Positions 49,965-60,311 of a DNA stretch of 64,000 bases are shown here, one piece after another. This stretch comes from an uncultured Oscillospiraceae bacterium (GTDB taxonomy: Bacteria > Bacillota > Clostridia > Oscillospirales > Acutalibacteraceae): positions 1 through 64,000 of the forward strand of contig UQRL01000002.1 in NCBI GenBank assembly GCA_900543555.1, read 5' to 3'. The notes beneath the pieces were generated by a model, which worked only from the letters and a program-made list of their open reading frames with translations, ran no database searches and was not told where the DNA came from. The translations under genes were made by a program, and so were the position numbers. Numbering within the stretch: the stretch's first letter is position 1; each line of letters starts with the position of its first letter.

Positions 49965-50636
49965 CTATTTCTTCCGGACAAAGGCCTTCTTCGGCATCTT
50001 GCAGATGGGGCAGGTCCAGTCCGCGGGAAGCTCCTCGAAGCCAAAGTTGGGGTCGCTGTACACATAGCCGCACACAGAACACACAAAGCTCTCGCCGCTG
50101 GACTTGTCAAACGTGCGCTCTGGGGGCAGATATGTGGGGGAATGCTTGGGGGACGCCCCGCCCAGCTGCTCCACATAGTAGCGATACGTCATAGGCGTGC
50201 CCACGGCCACGTCGCTGCCGGCGATGATCTCGGCTGTGAACACCACCCTGCCCTGGGTTTCCATCCGGTCCTTCACCCTGCAAAGGAACCAGCAGCAGGT
50301 GTTCTCCTTAATGACCGGCACCCCTTCGACAAGCACCTTGTGGCGCACATTCTCCAGCTTATCCGCGTTCCGGCCGGAGACGAACCCCAGGGCCCCGATG
50401 ACTGTGGCGGGGGTGTCCTCCGACAGGACTGAAATGGAGAAAATCCCCTCTTTTTCAATGCACTGGCAGCTGTAGTTCTGCTTGCTCATTGCCAGGGCCA
50501 CCAAGGGCGCGTCCGCCGGGGTGGCCTTGGAAATCTGCATCACCGTGTTGACAATGCAGGCGTTGGGGCGGGTGCCGTCCTTCACGCCGATGGCGTACAT
50601 TCCATAGGAAAGATTTCCCAAAACCAAGGGTTTCAC
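49965..50636 (-). CDS. hrb: high-molecular-weight rubredoxin (flavin reductase-rubredoxin fusion)
   Basis: 223 residues. Residues 1-160 are an FMN-binding flavin-reductase-like domain. Residues about 182-223 are a rubredoxin with [10 protein letters not shown] and [13 protein letters not shown], the four iron-ligating cysteines. Proteins of this type pass electrons from NAD(P)H to flavodiiron proteins that detoxify oxygen or nitric oxide in anaerobes. The start is GTG at 50636 behind GGGAGG. It is monocistronic, with its own A+T-rich upstream region. Confidence 0.92.
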   Translation of the reverse strand: MKPLVLGNLSYGMYAIGVKDGTRPNACIVNTVMQISKATPADAPLVALAMSKQNYSCQCIEKEGIFSISVLSEDTPATVIGALGFVSGRNADKLENVRHKVLVEGVPVIKENTCCWFLCRVKDRMETQGRVVFTAEIIAGSDVAVGTPMTYRYYVEQLGGASPKHSPTYLPPERTFDKSSGESFVCSVCGYVYSDPNFGFEELPADWTCPICKMPKKAFVRKK

Positions 50637-50699
50637 AGTATTATACCTCCCTGCTTCTCACAAAAGTGCCGTGCTGCTTTCTCTACATCATACAAGCCC

Positions 50700-51971
50700 T
50701 CAGGCTCCGTTATGCTTAATCCTGTCCCAATAGGCCCGAAAGCCCTGCTCATTTTTATTGCCGCCATATTCATAATATTGCACGCCCAGCAGGCTGTCCG
50801 GCAGGTACTGCTGCGGCAGCCAGTGATGGGGCGCGTCGTGGGGGTACTGGTAGAACTGGCCCTTGCGCTCCACCTCGGCGGAATCGTAATGCTTGTTCTG
50901 CAGGTTTCGGGGGATGGGCCCGGCCTTTCCCGCCCGGATGTCGGCGATGGCCCTGTCCAGGGCAGTGTAGGCGGAATTGGACTTGGGGGCCAAGGCCACC
51001 AGAACCGCCGCGTCCGCCAGGGGAATGCGGGCCTCTGGCAGGCCCACCATCAGGGCGGAATCCACCGCCGCTTTCACCACGGGGATGATCTGGGGCCAGG
51101 CCAGGCCCACGTCCTCGCAGGCGCACACCAGCAGCCGCCTGCACACCGAGGGCAGGTCCCCCGCCTCCAGCAGGCGGCCCAGGTAGTGGACCGTGGCGTC
51201 TGGGTCCGAGCCCCGCATGGACTTCTGAAAGGCGCTCATCAAGTCGTAGTGCTCGTCGCCGCCCTTGTCGTAGCGCATGGTGCTCTTTTGGGTCAGCTCC
51301 CGGGCGGCCTCCAAGGTGACTTCGATGTGGGGGCCGCCGGTGTCGCTGGCCAGGGTGGAGAGCTCCACGGCGTTCATAGCCTTGCGCACATCCCCGCCGC
51401 AGTGGGAGGCGATGTGGGCGCACACCCCTTCCTCCGGCAGGATGGGACGGCCCTCTTCCTCCCCCAAAAACCGGAAGGCCCGCTCCACCGCCTTTTGGAT
51501 CTCAGCGCTCTCCACAGGTTTAAACTCGAACACGGTAGAACGGCTGAGGATGGCGTTGTACACATAGAAATAGGGGTTCTCCGTGGTGGAGGCGATGAGG
51601 GTGATGGAGCCGTTCTCCATAAACTCCAGCAGGGTCTGCTGCTGCTTTTTGTTGAAGTACTGGATCTCGTCCAGGTAGAGCAGCACGCCGTTGATTCCCT
51701 CAAAGGTGTTGGTGCTGGCCACGGCCGCCTTGATATCTGCGGTGGAGGCGGTGGTGCCGTTCAATTTCACCAGGTGGCGCTTGGTGTTTTTCGCAATGAT
51801 GGAGGCCACCGTGGTCTTTCCCACCCCTGCGGGGCCATAGAACACCATGTTGGGAACCTCACCGGCCTCGATAATTTTCCGCAGGGCGCGGCCGGGCCCC
51901 AAAATATGCCGCTGGCCCACCACCTCATCCAAGGTGGCGGGGCGGACCCGGTCCGCCAAAGGCGCCGCCAT
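50700..51971 (-). CDS. rarA: replication-associated recombination protein A
   Basis: 423 residues, clamp-loader-like AAA+ ATPase (RarA/MgsA). Walker A GPAGVGKTT near residue 45, Walker B LYLDEIQYF near 100, sensor 1 ASTTENP near 127 and sensor 2 GGDVRKAMNAVE near 192. The C-terminal tetramerisation region includes ARIPLADAAVLVALAPKSNSAYTAL. It acts at stalled forks and in recombination. The ATG at 51971 follows GGGGG; longer frames include the promoter. Confidence 0.95.
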   Translation of the reverse strand: MAAPLADRVRPATLDEVVGQRHILGPGRALRKIIEAGEVPNMVFYGPAGVGKTTVASIIAKNTKRHLVKLNGTTASTADIKAAVASTNTFEGINGVLLYLDEIQYFNKKQQQTLLEFMENGSITLIASTTENPYFYVYNAILSRSTVFEFKPVESAEIQKAVERAFRFLGEEEGRPILPEEGVCAHIASHCGGDVRKAMNAVELSTLASDTGGPHIEVTLEAARELTQKSTMRYDKGGDEHYDLMSAFQKSMRGSDPDATVHYLGRLLEAGDLPSVCRRLLVCACEDVGLAWPQIIPVVKAAVDSALMVGLPEARIPLADAAVLVALAPKSNSAYTALDRAIADIRAGKAGPIPRNLQNKHYDSAEVERKGQFYQYPHDAPHHWLPQQYLPDSLLGVQYYEYGGNKNEQGFRAYWDRIKHNGA

Positions 51972-52011
51972 AAAAAGGCCCCCTTCCCCACAAGTTTTCT
52001 GGATATGCCCT

Positions 52012-52040
52012 ATTCTACCATCTTTTTTCCAAAAACGCAA
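52012..52040 (-). promoter_or_regulatory. promoter of rarA
   Basis: TTGCGT (52035-52040) and TAGAAT (52012-52017) on the minus strand, 17-bp spacer. Confidence 0.7.
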
Positions 52041-52077
52041 CTGATTTAAACAAACAAACGTTTGAATATGTACCCGT

Positions 52078-52113
52078 AAAAAGCCGCTGGGAGACGTCCC
52101 TCCCAGCGGCCTC
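52078..52113 (-). terminator. terminator of glyA
   Basis: Minus-strand GGCCGCTGGGAG...CTCCCAGCGGC stem followed by TTTTTA. Confidence 0.88.
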
Positions 52114-52167
52114 CTTGCCGTATTTCCGAAACAGCCCCATCAAGCAAGCCGGCAGAGCCGGTTTCTC

Positions 52168-53424
<1,257 letters not shown>

Positions 53425-53545
53425 GGTCGTTCGACTTCCTTTCTCTGGGTATTGTTGGGATAGCCGGCGCGCTTCCCGCCTGTTTCCCCTATTATACAGG
53501 AAAACCCTTCCCGGGGAAAGGGGGTTGCCGCAAAAAGTGTTTCCC

Positions 53546-53574
53546 CTTGCCAAATGCCGGAAGAGAGGGTACAA
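53546..53574 (+). promoter_or_regulatory. promoter of nth
   Basis: TTGCCA (53546-53551), 17-bp spacer, TACAAT (53569-53574). Confidence 0.7.
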
Positions 53575-53610
53575 TGAAAGAAGCAAAATCCACAAAAAGG
53601 AGTATTTCCC

Positions 53611-54294
53611 ATGACAAAGAAAGAACTGGCCCGGCAGGCGGTGGCAGCTCTGAAAGAGGAATATCCCGGGGCAGTGTGCTCTCTGGAATATCAGGACCCC
53701 TTGCAGCTGCTGATTGCCGTGCGGCTTTCCGCCCAATGCACCGACGCCCGGGTGAACCTGGTAACCCCCGGGCTGTTTGCCCGCTTTCCCACCCTGGAGG
53801 CCTTCTGCGAGGGCACCGAAGAGGAAATTGGAGACCTGATCCGCTCCTGTGGGTTTTACAACACCAAGTCCAAGGATATCCTGGGCATGTGCAAAATGAT
53901 CCGGGATGAGTTCGGCGGCAAGGTGCCGGACACCATCGAGGAACTGACCCGGCTGCCCGGCGTGGGCCGCAAAACCGCCAACCTGATTGTGGGAGACGTG
54001 TACGGCAAACCCGCTGTGGTGACGGACACCCACTGCATCCGTATTGCGGGCCGGCTGGGCTTGACGGACAACACCGCCCCGGAAAAGGTGGAAAACGACC
54101 TGCGGGCCGTGCTTCCCCCGGAGGAATCCAACGATTTCTGCCACCGGCTGGTGCTCCACGGCCGGGCTGTGTGCACCGCCCGGAAAGCCTATTGCGAGAA
54201 ATGCTGCATGGCGGCCTTCTGCAAGAAAAAGGGAGTGGGCCCCAACGGGGAAAAGCTGCCCTCTGGGAAGCAGGCCGCGAAAAAACGGAAATGA
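53611..54294 (+). CDS. nth: endonuclease III
   Basis: 227 residues, DNA glycosylase/AP lyase of base excision repair. The helix-hairpin-helix [16 protein letters not shown] (about 112-127) contains the catalytic Lys, and the Asp is in [10 protein letters not shown] (near 137). The [4Fe-4S] loop C-x6-C-x2-C-x5-C is complete ([17 protein letters not shown], near 190). It removes oxidised pyrimidines. The C-terminus has a short basic extension (GKQAAKKRK). ATG at 53611 follows AAAAAGGAG. Confidence 0.96.
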   Translation: MTKKELARQAVAALKEEYPGAVCSLEYQDPLQLLIAVRLSAQCTDARVNLVTPGLFARFPTLEAFCEGTEEEIGDLIRSCGFYNTKSKDILGMCKMIRDEFGGKVPDTIEELTRLPGVGRKTANLIVGDVYGKPAVVTDTHCIRIAGRLGLTDNTAPEKVENDLRAVLPPEESNDFCHRLVLHGRAVCTARKAYCEKCCMAAFCKKKGVGPNGEKLPSGKQAAKKRK

Positions 54295-54339
54295 CGCCCT
54301 TCCAAGGCACCCCGCGGTTCGATCTTCCGCCCTCCCCTC

Positions 54340-54370
54340 TTGACTTAAACCTGGATTTATCCAGTATACT
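54340..54370 (+). promoter_or_regulatory. candidate promoter of the DUF362 gene
   Basis: TTGACT (54340-54345) and TATACT (54365-54370), 19-bp spacer; the -10 lies within the palindrome CCAGTATACTGG. Confidence 0.55.
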
Positions 54371-54423
54371 GGAACGGAAAAACTTGTACGAGATTTTAAA
54401 AAACAGGAAGGAGCTATTGTCAC

Positions 54424-55530
54424 ATGGCAAAATCCAAAGTGTACTTTACAAACCTGCGCGCCTCCTTTGGGCGCAACCTGCTACAAAAGCTGGAAAAGCT
54501 CATCAAGGAAGCGGGGATCGGGAACATTGACTTTCAGAACAAATACGCCGCCATCAAGATCCATTTCGGCGAGCCGGGAAACCTGGCCTTCCTGCGGCCC
54601 AATTACGCCAAAGTGGTGGCTGATGTGGTGAAGGAATTGGGGGGCAAACCCTTCCTTACCGACTGCAACACCCTGTATGTGGGCCGCCGGAAAAACGCAC
54701 TGGACCATTTGGACACCGCCTATGAAAACGGCTTTTCCCCCTTCTCCACCGGCTGCCATGTGCTCATCGGCGACGGCCTGAAGGGCACCGATGAAACCCT
54801 GGTGCCCATTGACGGCGACTATGTGAAGGAGGCCAAGATCGGCGCCGCCATTATGGATGCGGACGTTTTCATCAGCCTGACCCACTTTAAGGGCCACGAG
54901 GCCACCGGCTTTGGCGGCTGCCTGAAGAACATCGGCATGGGATGCGGCTCTCGGGCGGGCAAGATGGAGATGCACAGCTCTGGCAAGCCCCATGTGAACC
55001 AGCAGCTGTGCGTAGGCTGCGGCTCCTGCCAGAAGGACTGCGCCCACAGCGCCATCACCATCACAGACCGGAAAGCCTCTATCGACCACAGCAAGTGCGT
55101 GGGCTGCGGCCGGTGCATTGGCCGCTGTCCCGTGGACGCGGTGGAGGCTGCCAGCGATGAGGCCAACGACATTCTCAACTGCAAGATTGCTGAGTACACC
55201 TGGGCCGTGGTAAAAGACCGGCCCTGCTTCCACATCAGCCTGGTGGTGGATGTCTCTCCCAACTGCGACTGCCACAGCGAGAATGACCTGCCCATTGTGC
55301 CGGATGTGGGCATGTTCGCCTCTTTTGACCCCATTGCCCTGGACCAGGCCTGCGCTGACGCCGTCAATGCCCAGCCCACTCTGCCCGGCTCCCTGCTGGA
55401 AGAGCAGGGCCACGCCCACCACGACCACTTTACCGACACCCACCCGGACACCAACTGGGAGAGCTGCCTGGAGCACGGCGTCAAGCTGGGCCTGGGCACC
55501 CGGGAATACGAGCTGATCACTGTGAAATAA
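54424..55530 (+). CDS. DUF362 protein with two [4Fe-4S] ferredoxin motifs
   Basis: 368 residues. A DUF362 domain spans about 1-180 and continues from 240 ([34 protein letters not shown]). It is interrupted by a bacterial ferredoxin segment with two CxxCxxCxxxC clusters ([30 protein letters not shown]; about 197-240). The enzyme activity of this family is unknown. Its build suggests electron transfer to a DUF362 active site. There is no signal peptide. ATG at 54424 follows GGAAGGAG. It is monocistronic, between its own promoter and terminator. Confidence 0.9.
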   Translation: MAKSKVYFTNLRASFGRNLLQKLEKLIKEAGIGNIDFQNKYAAIKIHFGEPGNLAFLRPNYAKVVADVVKELGGKPFLTDCNTLYVGRRKNALDHLDTAYENGFSPFSTGCHVLIGDGLKGTDETLVPIDGDYVKEAKIGAAIMDADVFISLTHFKGHEATGFGGCLKNIGMGCGSRAGKMEMHSSGKPHVNQQLCVGCGSCQKDCAHSAITITDRKASIDHSKCVGCGRCIGRCPVDAVEAASDEANDILNCKIAEYTWAVVKDRPCFHISLVVDVSPNCDCHSENDLPIVPDVGMFASFDPIALDQACADAVNAQPTLPGSLLEEQGHAHHDHFTDTHPDTNWESCLEHGVKLGLGTREYELITVK

Positions 55531-55544
55531 GCCCGACTGGCATA

Positions 55545-55577
55545 GAAAAGGGCCTGGCGATCCCAGGCCCCTTTTTT
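55545..55577. terminator. bidirectional terminator
   Basis: AAAAGGGCCTGG-CGAT-CCAGGCCC with T6 tail and A tract upstream; it separates convergent genes. Confidence 0.9.
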
Positions 55578-55585
55578 ATGCCGTT

Positions 55586-56218
55586 TTACTTGGAGGACTT
55601 TTCCTTTCCCAAGGCCCGGCGGGCCAACTGGTCGGCCAGGTCGTTCCACTGGTTGCCGGAGTGGCCCTTCACTTTGACAAAGGTCAAATCCAAACGCCCC
55701 ATGGCCTGCTTGCACAGGGCGGCATAGGCCTGGGTGCCGGGCTTGTTGGCCTTCCACAGGCCGGTGGCCCACTTGCCCACGCCTTCGTAGTCATGGTGGA
55801 TTTCCAGGGCCGGGATGCCCTTGTCCAAGCAGTAGCGGATGACCGCCACCGCCCCCAGAATCTCCCCGGCCACGTTGCGCATCTCCCGCAGGTCCGGGTC
55901 GTTATACTTCTGGGAGAAGAGCAGCCGCTCCCCCTGCCAGAACAGCACCGCCCCGCAGGCGAACTCTCCTGTCTCCTGGGAGAAGCTGCCGTCCACATAG
56001 GCCACCGCCCGGTCCGCCCGCTCCGGGCTCTCGGAAACTTCCCCCTCGGTGGTGGAGGCGCCCGCCCGCTGGAGGAAGGCTTCCGCCTCCGTCCGGGTGG
56101 GGAAGCCCTTGTAGACCACCCCTTTCACCCCATGGACCTGGGCCTTGCAGGCGTCCCAGCTCTCATAGACACCATCGCCGTCCCTGCCGTTTTGCACCGC
56201 GTAAAATTTTTTTGGCAT
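55586..56218 (-). CDS. rnhA: ribonuclease HI with N-terminal hybrid-binding domain
   Basis: 210 residues. Residues 1-50 form the hybrid-binding (caulimovirus viroplasmin) domain (KFYAVQNGRDGDGVYESWDACKAQVHG...FPTRTEAEAFL). Residues about 70-205 are RNase HI, with the catalytic acids in AYVDGSF, AGEILGAV and HDYEGV, and the Asp in NQWNDLADQLA after KVKGHSG. It cleaves RNA in RNA-DNA hybrids. This eukaryote-RNase-H1-like layout is common in Clostridia. ATG at 56218 follows AAGGAGATAGAT. The gene is 60 bp downstream of cysK and probably in its operon. Confidence 0.95.
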   Translation of the reverse strand: MPKKFYAVQNGRDGDGVYESWDACKAQVHGVKGVVYKGFPTRTEAEAFLQRAGASTTEGEVSESPERADRAVAYVDGSFSQETGEFACGAVLFWQGERLLFSQKYNDPDLREMRNVAGEILGAVAVIRYCLDKGIPALEIHHDYEGVGKWATGLWKANKPGTQAYAALCKQAMGRLDLTFVKVKGHSGNQWNDLADQLARRALGKEKSSK

Positions 56219-56235
56219 ATCTATCTCCTTCGCAC

Positions 56236-56275
56236 GGCAGCCCCTCCGCTTGCGTCTCCAGCGGAAGGGCCGCTT
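56236..56275. other. strong hairpin between cysK and rnhA
   Basis: GGCAGCCCCTCCGCTT...AGCGGAAGGGCC can pair over 12 to 13 bases. The T run lies on the plus-strand side, the wrong side for a terminator of cysK. It may act in mRNA processing or stop antisense transcripts. Confidence 0.6.
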
Positions 56276-56278
56276 TTT

Positions 56279-57223
56279 TTATTCTTCCCCATCCTCCTCA
56301 AACAAAGGTGTGGAGAGGTACCGGTCCCCCGTGTCCGGCAGGAGCACCGCCACAGACTTACCCTCGTTCTCCGGGCGGCTCCCCACCTGGCAGGCCGCCC
56401 ACAGGGCCGCCCCGGAGGAGATGCCCACCAGGATGCCCTCGGTGCGGGCGAACTGCCGGGCGGCGGCATAGGCCTGCTCCTCTGTACAGGCCAGCACTTC
56501 ACTAAAAAGGGAGGGGGCCATCACCTGGGGGACGAACCCCGCCCCCATGCCCTGCAGCCCGTGGGGTCCCGCCTTGCCCTGGGTCAGCACGGGAGAGCCC
56601 GCGGGCTCCACAGCGATGAGCTGGATGTCCGGCTTCTTCTCCCGCAGGAACCGGCCGGTGCCGGTCAAGGTGCCGCCGGTGCCCGTGCCCGCCACGAAAA
56701 TGTCCAGGACGCCGCCGGTCTGTTCCCACAGCTCCGGGCCGGTGGTATCGTAGTGGGCCTGGGGATTGGCCGGGTTTTCAAACTGGCCGGGGATGAAGCT
56801 GCCGGGCAGCTGGGCCGCCAGCTCCCGGGCCTTTTCAATGGCCCCTGCCATGCCCTTGGAACCCTCTGTCAGCACCAGCTGGGCGCCGTAGGCCTTCAGG
56901 AGGGCCCGGCGCTCCTGGCTCATGGTCTCCGGCATGGTGAGGAGGACCCGATAGCCCAGCACAGCCCCCATGGCCGCCAGCCCGATGCCGGTATTTCCCG
57001 AGGTTGGCTCAATGATGGTGGCGCCGGGAGAAATCTTTCCCTCCCTCTCCGCCTGGCGGAGCATGGCAAGGGCCACCCGGTCTTTGACACTTCCCGCGGG
57101 GTTCAGGGATTCCAGTTTGCAGAGCAGGCGGCAGCAAAGCCCTCTGGCTGCGCAAAAGCGGCTGGCCTCCAACAGGGGGGTGTGCCCCACCAGTTCTGTA
57201 AGATCCCGGGCAATGTATTCCAT
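56279..57223 (-). CDS. cysK: cysteine synthase A (O-acetylserine sulfhydrylase)
   Basis: 314 residues, fold type II PLP enzyme. PLP lysine in LNPAGSVKDRVAL (residues 40-52), substrate loop PTSGNTGIGLA near 73, and the phosphate loop AGTGTGGTLTGTGRF near 175. It makes cysteine from O-acetylserine and sulfide. No serine acetyltransferase gene is adjacent. ATG at 57223 follows AAAGGAGG. Confidence 0.96.
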   Translation of the reverse strand: MEYIARDLTELVGHTPLLEASRFCAARGLCCRLLCKLESLNPAGSVKDRVALAMLRQAEREGKISPGATIIEPTSGNTGIGLAAMGAVLGYRVLLTMPETMSQERRALLKAYGAQLVLTEGSKGMAGAIEKARELAAQLPGSFIPGQFENPANPQAHYDTTGPELWEQTGGVLDIFVAGTGTGGTLTGTGRFLREKKPDIQLIAVEPAGSPVLTQGKAGPHGLQGMGAGFVPQVMAPSLFSEVLACTEEQAYAAARQFARTEGILVGISSGAALWAACQVGSRPENEGKSVAVLLPDTGDRYLSTPLFEEDGEE

Positions 57224-57255
57224 GGCCGTTCCTCCTTTGAAAATGGTTTCTTTTT

Positions 57256-57284
57256 ACTATAAAAGGCCAGAGGCCGTCTGTCAA
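57256..57284 (-). promoter_or_regulatory. promoter of cysK
   Basis: TTGACA (57279-57284) and TATAGT (57256-57261) on the minus strand, 17-bp spacer. Confidence 0.8.
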
Positions 57285-57357
57285 GAGGAAGCTCCAGAAG
57301 GGAGGGCTGAGACGGCAACCGGCCCGCCAGATTGACATAAAAAACTCTATCTTTTCA

Positions 57358-57386
57358 TTGCAAAAAGGGGGCACTTACGGTATAAT
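57358..57386 (+). promoter_or_regulatory. promoter of the MacAB-like export operon
   Basis: TTGCAA (57358-57363), 17-bp spacer, TATAAT (57381-57386), 44 bp before the first gene. Confidence 0.75.
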
Positions 57387-57429
57387 GAAATGGAATATTG
57401 ACTGATGGGGACCAAAGGAGCTTTTTGCT

Positions 57430-58869
57430 ATGAAACATAGATCCAAAAAACCGCTGATTATCGTTCTAAGCTGCCTAGCGGCGCTGCTTATTGCCGCTGC
57501 GTGCCTGTGGTTCTTCTGGCTGAAGGACCTTTGGGCAGCTGCGGGCGCTTCTCCCGTATATGTGCAGTCCGTGGCGGAGATTGCCGGGCTGAACTTGGGC
57601 TCTCTGCCCCGGTATTCCGGCGTGGTGGAACCCCAGGCTACCTATTCCATTCAGAAAGATGACACCAAAACTGTGGCAGAAATCTATGTCACAGAGGGTG
57701 ACCAGGTGAACCCGGGGGACGCGCTGTTCCGCTATGACACAGAGGAGCTGCAGCTTCAACTGGACCAGGCCGAACTGGATCTGGAGGGCATTGAAAACCA
57801 GATCACCACCCTGGAGAACCAGAAGGACGACCTGGAGGACGAGAAGAAAAAAGCCAGCGAGGATGAGCAGTATTCCTATACCGTGCAGATCCAGGCTGTG
57901 GAGCTGCAGATCAAGACGCAGGAATACAACAGCGACACCAAGCAGCAGGAAATTGACAAGCTGGAGGACTCCATCAACAACGCGGAGGTTTTCAGCGAGG
58001 TAGAGGGCGTGATCCGAGAGGTCAACGAGACCCCCGCCACCGATGCCAACGGCCAGCAGAAGCCCTTTATCACCATCCTTTCCTCGGGCGAGTTCCGCGT
58101 GAAGGGCACCATCTCCGAGCTGAACATTGGCTCCCTCTACCAGGGCCAAGCCGTCACGGTCCACTCCCGCGTGGATGAGAGCGTGTGGCAGGGCGTCGTT
58201 GACACCATTGAGACGGAGCCCACCAGCGACCAGAACAATGGCGGCGTGGTTTACTATGGGGTGGACGGCGGCCAGCAGAGCTCTAAATACAATTTCTATG
58301 TGACTCTTTCCAGCCGGGATGGACTGATTTTGGGCCAGCATGTGTACATTCAGCCGGACCTGGGCCTGGAGGCGCAGCCCGAAGGCCTGTGGCTGCCCTC
58401 TTTCTACATCGCCCACGATGAGGACGGCAGCTTTGTTTGGGCCCAAAGCGAAGAGGGCGCCCTGGAAAAGCGCAGCGTCATCCTGGGGGACTACGACTCT
58501 GGCAATGACCGCTATGAGATCCGCAGCGGCGTGGAGGAGGGCGACTTTATTGCCCAGCCCAAAGAGGATCTGATCGAGGGGGCTCCCACCACCTCTAACA
58601 TTGCGGACGTTCCTGTGGAGGACCCCTCTCTGGATGACGGTTCCGCCGGCGGCGTACCGGAGGGGTCTGTGGACGGCGGAACGATGGACGGCGGCGCTGT
58701 GGACCCCGGCATGGCCGTACCCTATGACGCCGGCGGGGAGGCCTCTTTCTCGGAGGACGGGACCGTCTCTGGCACGGAGGAATACAGCGAGGACGGCACA
58801 GTGGACGAGGGGGATACCAGCATGGAGGACACGCTGGACGGTTCCCCCATGGAGGGCCTTGCGCGATGA
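57430..58869 (+). CDS. HlyD/MacA-like adaptor protein 1 with acidic tail
   Basis: 479 residues. N-terminal membrane anchor (9-32), first lipoyl half and barrel (about 60-105), coiled-coil hairpin (about 105-190, EELQLQLDQAELDLEG... then EYNSDTKQQEIDKLEDSI), second lipoyl half (VFSEVEGVIREV) and beta-barrel/proximal domain to about 390. The last about 85 residues are a low-complexity tail rich in Asp, Glu, Gly and Ser (GGVPEGSVDGGTMDGG and similar). The family links an inner-membrane MacB-type permease to substrate export. It is the first gene of the operon and overlaps the ATPase start. Confidence 0.88.
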   Translation: MKHRSKKPLIIVLSCLAALLIAAACLWFFWLKDLWAAAGASPVYVQSVAEIAGLNLGSLPRYSGVVEPQATYSIQKDDTKTVAEIYVTEGDQVNPGDALFRYDTEELQLQLDQAELDLEGIENQITTLENQKDDLEDEKKKASEDEQYSYTVQIQAVELQIKTQEYNSDTKQQEIDKLEDSINNAEVFSEVEGVIREVNETPATDANGQQKPFITILSSGEFRVKGTISELNIGSLYQGQAVTVHSRVDESVWQGVVDTIETEPTSDQNNGGVVYYGVDGGQQSSKYNFYVTLSSRDGLILGQHVYIQPDLGLEAQPEGLWLPSFYIAHDEDGSFVWAQSEEGALEKRSVILGDYDSGNDRYEIRSGVEEGDFIAQPKEDLIEGAPTTSNIADVPVEDPSLDDGSAGGVPEGSVDGGTMDGGAVDPGMAVPYDAGGEASFSEDGTVSGTEEYSEDGTVDEGDTSMEDTLDGSPMEGLAR

Positions 58870-60260
58870 TGCTGGAATTGAAAAACATCTGCAAGACCTA
58901 CACCCAGGGCAAGCTGGACGTGCCGGTCTTGAAGGACATCTCCCTTTCCGTGGAAGAGGGAGAATATGTGGCCATCATGGGGCCCTCGGGCTCTGGCAAG
59001 ACCACACTGATGAATATTATCGGCTGTTTGGACAGCCCCACCTCGGGGGAGTATTTTCTGGAGGGGAAGGACATTGCCCAGAACAGCGACTCCAAAATGT
59101 CCGATGTGCGCCTGCACAGCATCGGCTTTGTGTTCCAAAGCTTCTACCTGCTCTCCCGGCAGAGCGCCCTGGAAAATGTGGCTTTGCCCCTGCTGTACGC
59201 TGGGGTGCGCCGCAAGGAGCGGCTGGAGATTGCCCGCAAGGCGTTGGAGCGGGTGGGCCTGGGGGACCGGGTAAACTTTAAACCCACCCAGCTCTCCGGC
59301 GGCCAGTGCCAGCGGGTGGCCATCGCCCGGGCTATTGTCAACGGGCCCAAGATCCTCTTGGCCGACGAACCCACCGGCGCCCTGGATACCAAATCCGGCG
59401 AGCAGATCATGGAGATTTTCCAGCGCCTCAACGACGAAGGCGTCACCATTGTGATGATCACGCACGAGCCGGAGATTGCCGCCCACGCCAAGCGCATTCT
59501 TCACATCCGGGACGGCCAGCTGCTGGAGGCCCAGTCCGCCAAAAAGGCAGGCCCCTCTCTGCCTCCGGATATCATCCCGCCCGGGGAGTTCCACATCGGC
59601 CACAAGAAGCCGGAGGGAGTCCCCCAGCCGGATGGGCCAGAGGGCGCACCGCTCCAAAAGGGGCCCCAGGCGCCCGTTGCCCCAGCGCAGAGGCCTGTGC
59701 GGCCCGCGCCCCAAGGGGAAGCGCCCCGGCAGGCCCCCAAAGAGCCCCTCTCCCCTGCCCTGGAACGGCCTGACCCGCCCCCGGTGGAGCAGGTTGTGGT
59801 TTCGCGCCCCCGGGAGAAGTCCAACGGCCCCCGCCACGCCGCGGGAAAAGACGCCCCTGCCTACCGGCCCAAAGCACAGCGGCCCAGTCAGGGCCCCCGC
59901 CACGGGAATTGGGCCCCCGCTCCGCAGGCCGCTGTCCAGCGTCCTGCCGCAGAGCCTGCACCCATGGAGCTAACGGCTGGCTCCGCTCTGTACGCGGAGG
60001 TCACCGCCCTGCTGGAGCAGGAAGCTTCTCCCCGCCGCGAGGCCTCTAGAAGGGCGCCAGACCCGGCAGCGGCCAAGGCTCCTGCCAGAAAAACTGCCGC
60101 CCCGCCGCAGAAGTCCACACCGCCGGCAGAGGGGCCGCAGCCCCGTTCTGGCAGTTTTGGGGCGGCTATTCCCATAGAACTGGGCAGCCTGTTCCCCCTG
60201 GGACAGAAGCCCCAAGGGAAGCCGGGGGACTCTCCCCTGGTGCCCCGCACAGAGTTTTAG
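58866..60260 (+). CDS. MacB-type ABC transporter ATPase with proline-rich C-terminal extension
   Basis: 464 residues. Residues 1-227 are an ordinary MacB/LolD-type ATPase: Walker A GPSGSGKT (39-46), Q-loop FQSFYLL (about 91), signature LSGGQCQR (about 143), Walker B ILLADEPTG and H-loop MITHE (about 198). Residues 228-464 form a continuous 237-residue extension very rich in Pro, Ala, Arg and Gln, with no recognisable domain, ending in a short more ordered stretch (SFGAAIPIELGSLFPLG). The frame is uninterrupted, so the tail is encoded, not a fusion error that I can detect. The ATG overlaps the adaptor stop (ATGATG at 58866). Confidence 0.9.
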   Translation: MMLELKNICKTYTQGKLDVPVLKDISLSVEEGEYVAIMGPSGSGKTTLMNIIGCLDSPTSGEYFLEGKDIAQNSDSKMSDVRLHSIGFVFQSFYLLSRQSALENVALPLLYAGVRRKERLEIARKALERVGLGDRVNFKPTQLSGGQCQRVAIARAIVNGPKILLADEPTGALDTKSGEQIMEIFQRLNDEGVTIVMITHEPEIAAHAKRILHIRDGQLLEAQSAKKAGPSLPPDIIPPGEFHIGHKKPEGVPQPDGPEGAPLQKGPQAPVAPAQRPVRPAPQGEAPRQAPKEPLSPALERPDPPPVEQVVVSRPREKSNGPRHAAGKDAPAYRPKAQRPSQGPRHGNWAPAPQAAVQRPAAEPAPMELTAGSALYAEVTALLEQEASPRREASRRAPDPAAAKAPARKTAAPPQKSTPPAEGPQPRSGSFGAAIPIELGSLFPLGQKPQGKPGDSPLVPRTEF

Positions 60261-60311
60261 CCCCGGGGGTTTTCGCACCCACTCGTTGGGGAAAGGAACG
60301 GTCAATCACCT

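Noticed and set aside
59550-60260. Proline-rich ATPase tail as a frameshift artefact
   Set aside because: The reading frame stays open without interruption and ends at a stop right before the next gene's ribosome binding site; the other frames show no better protein.
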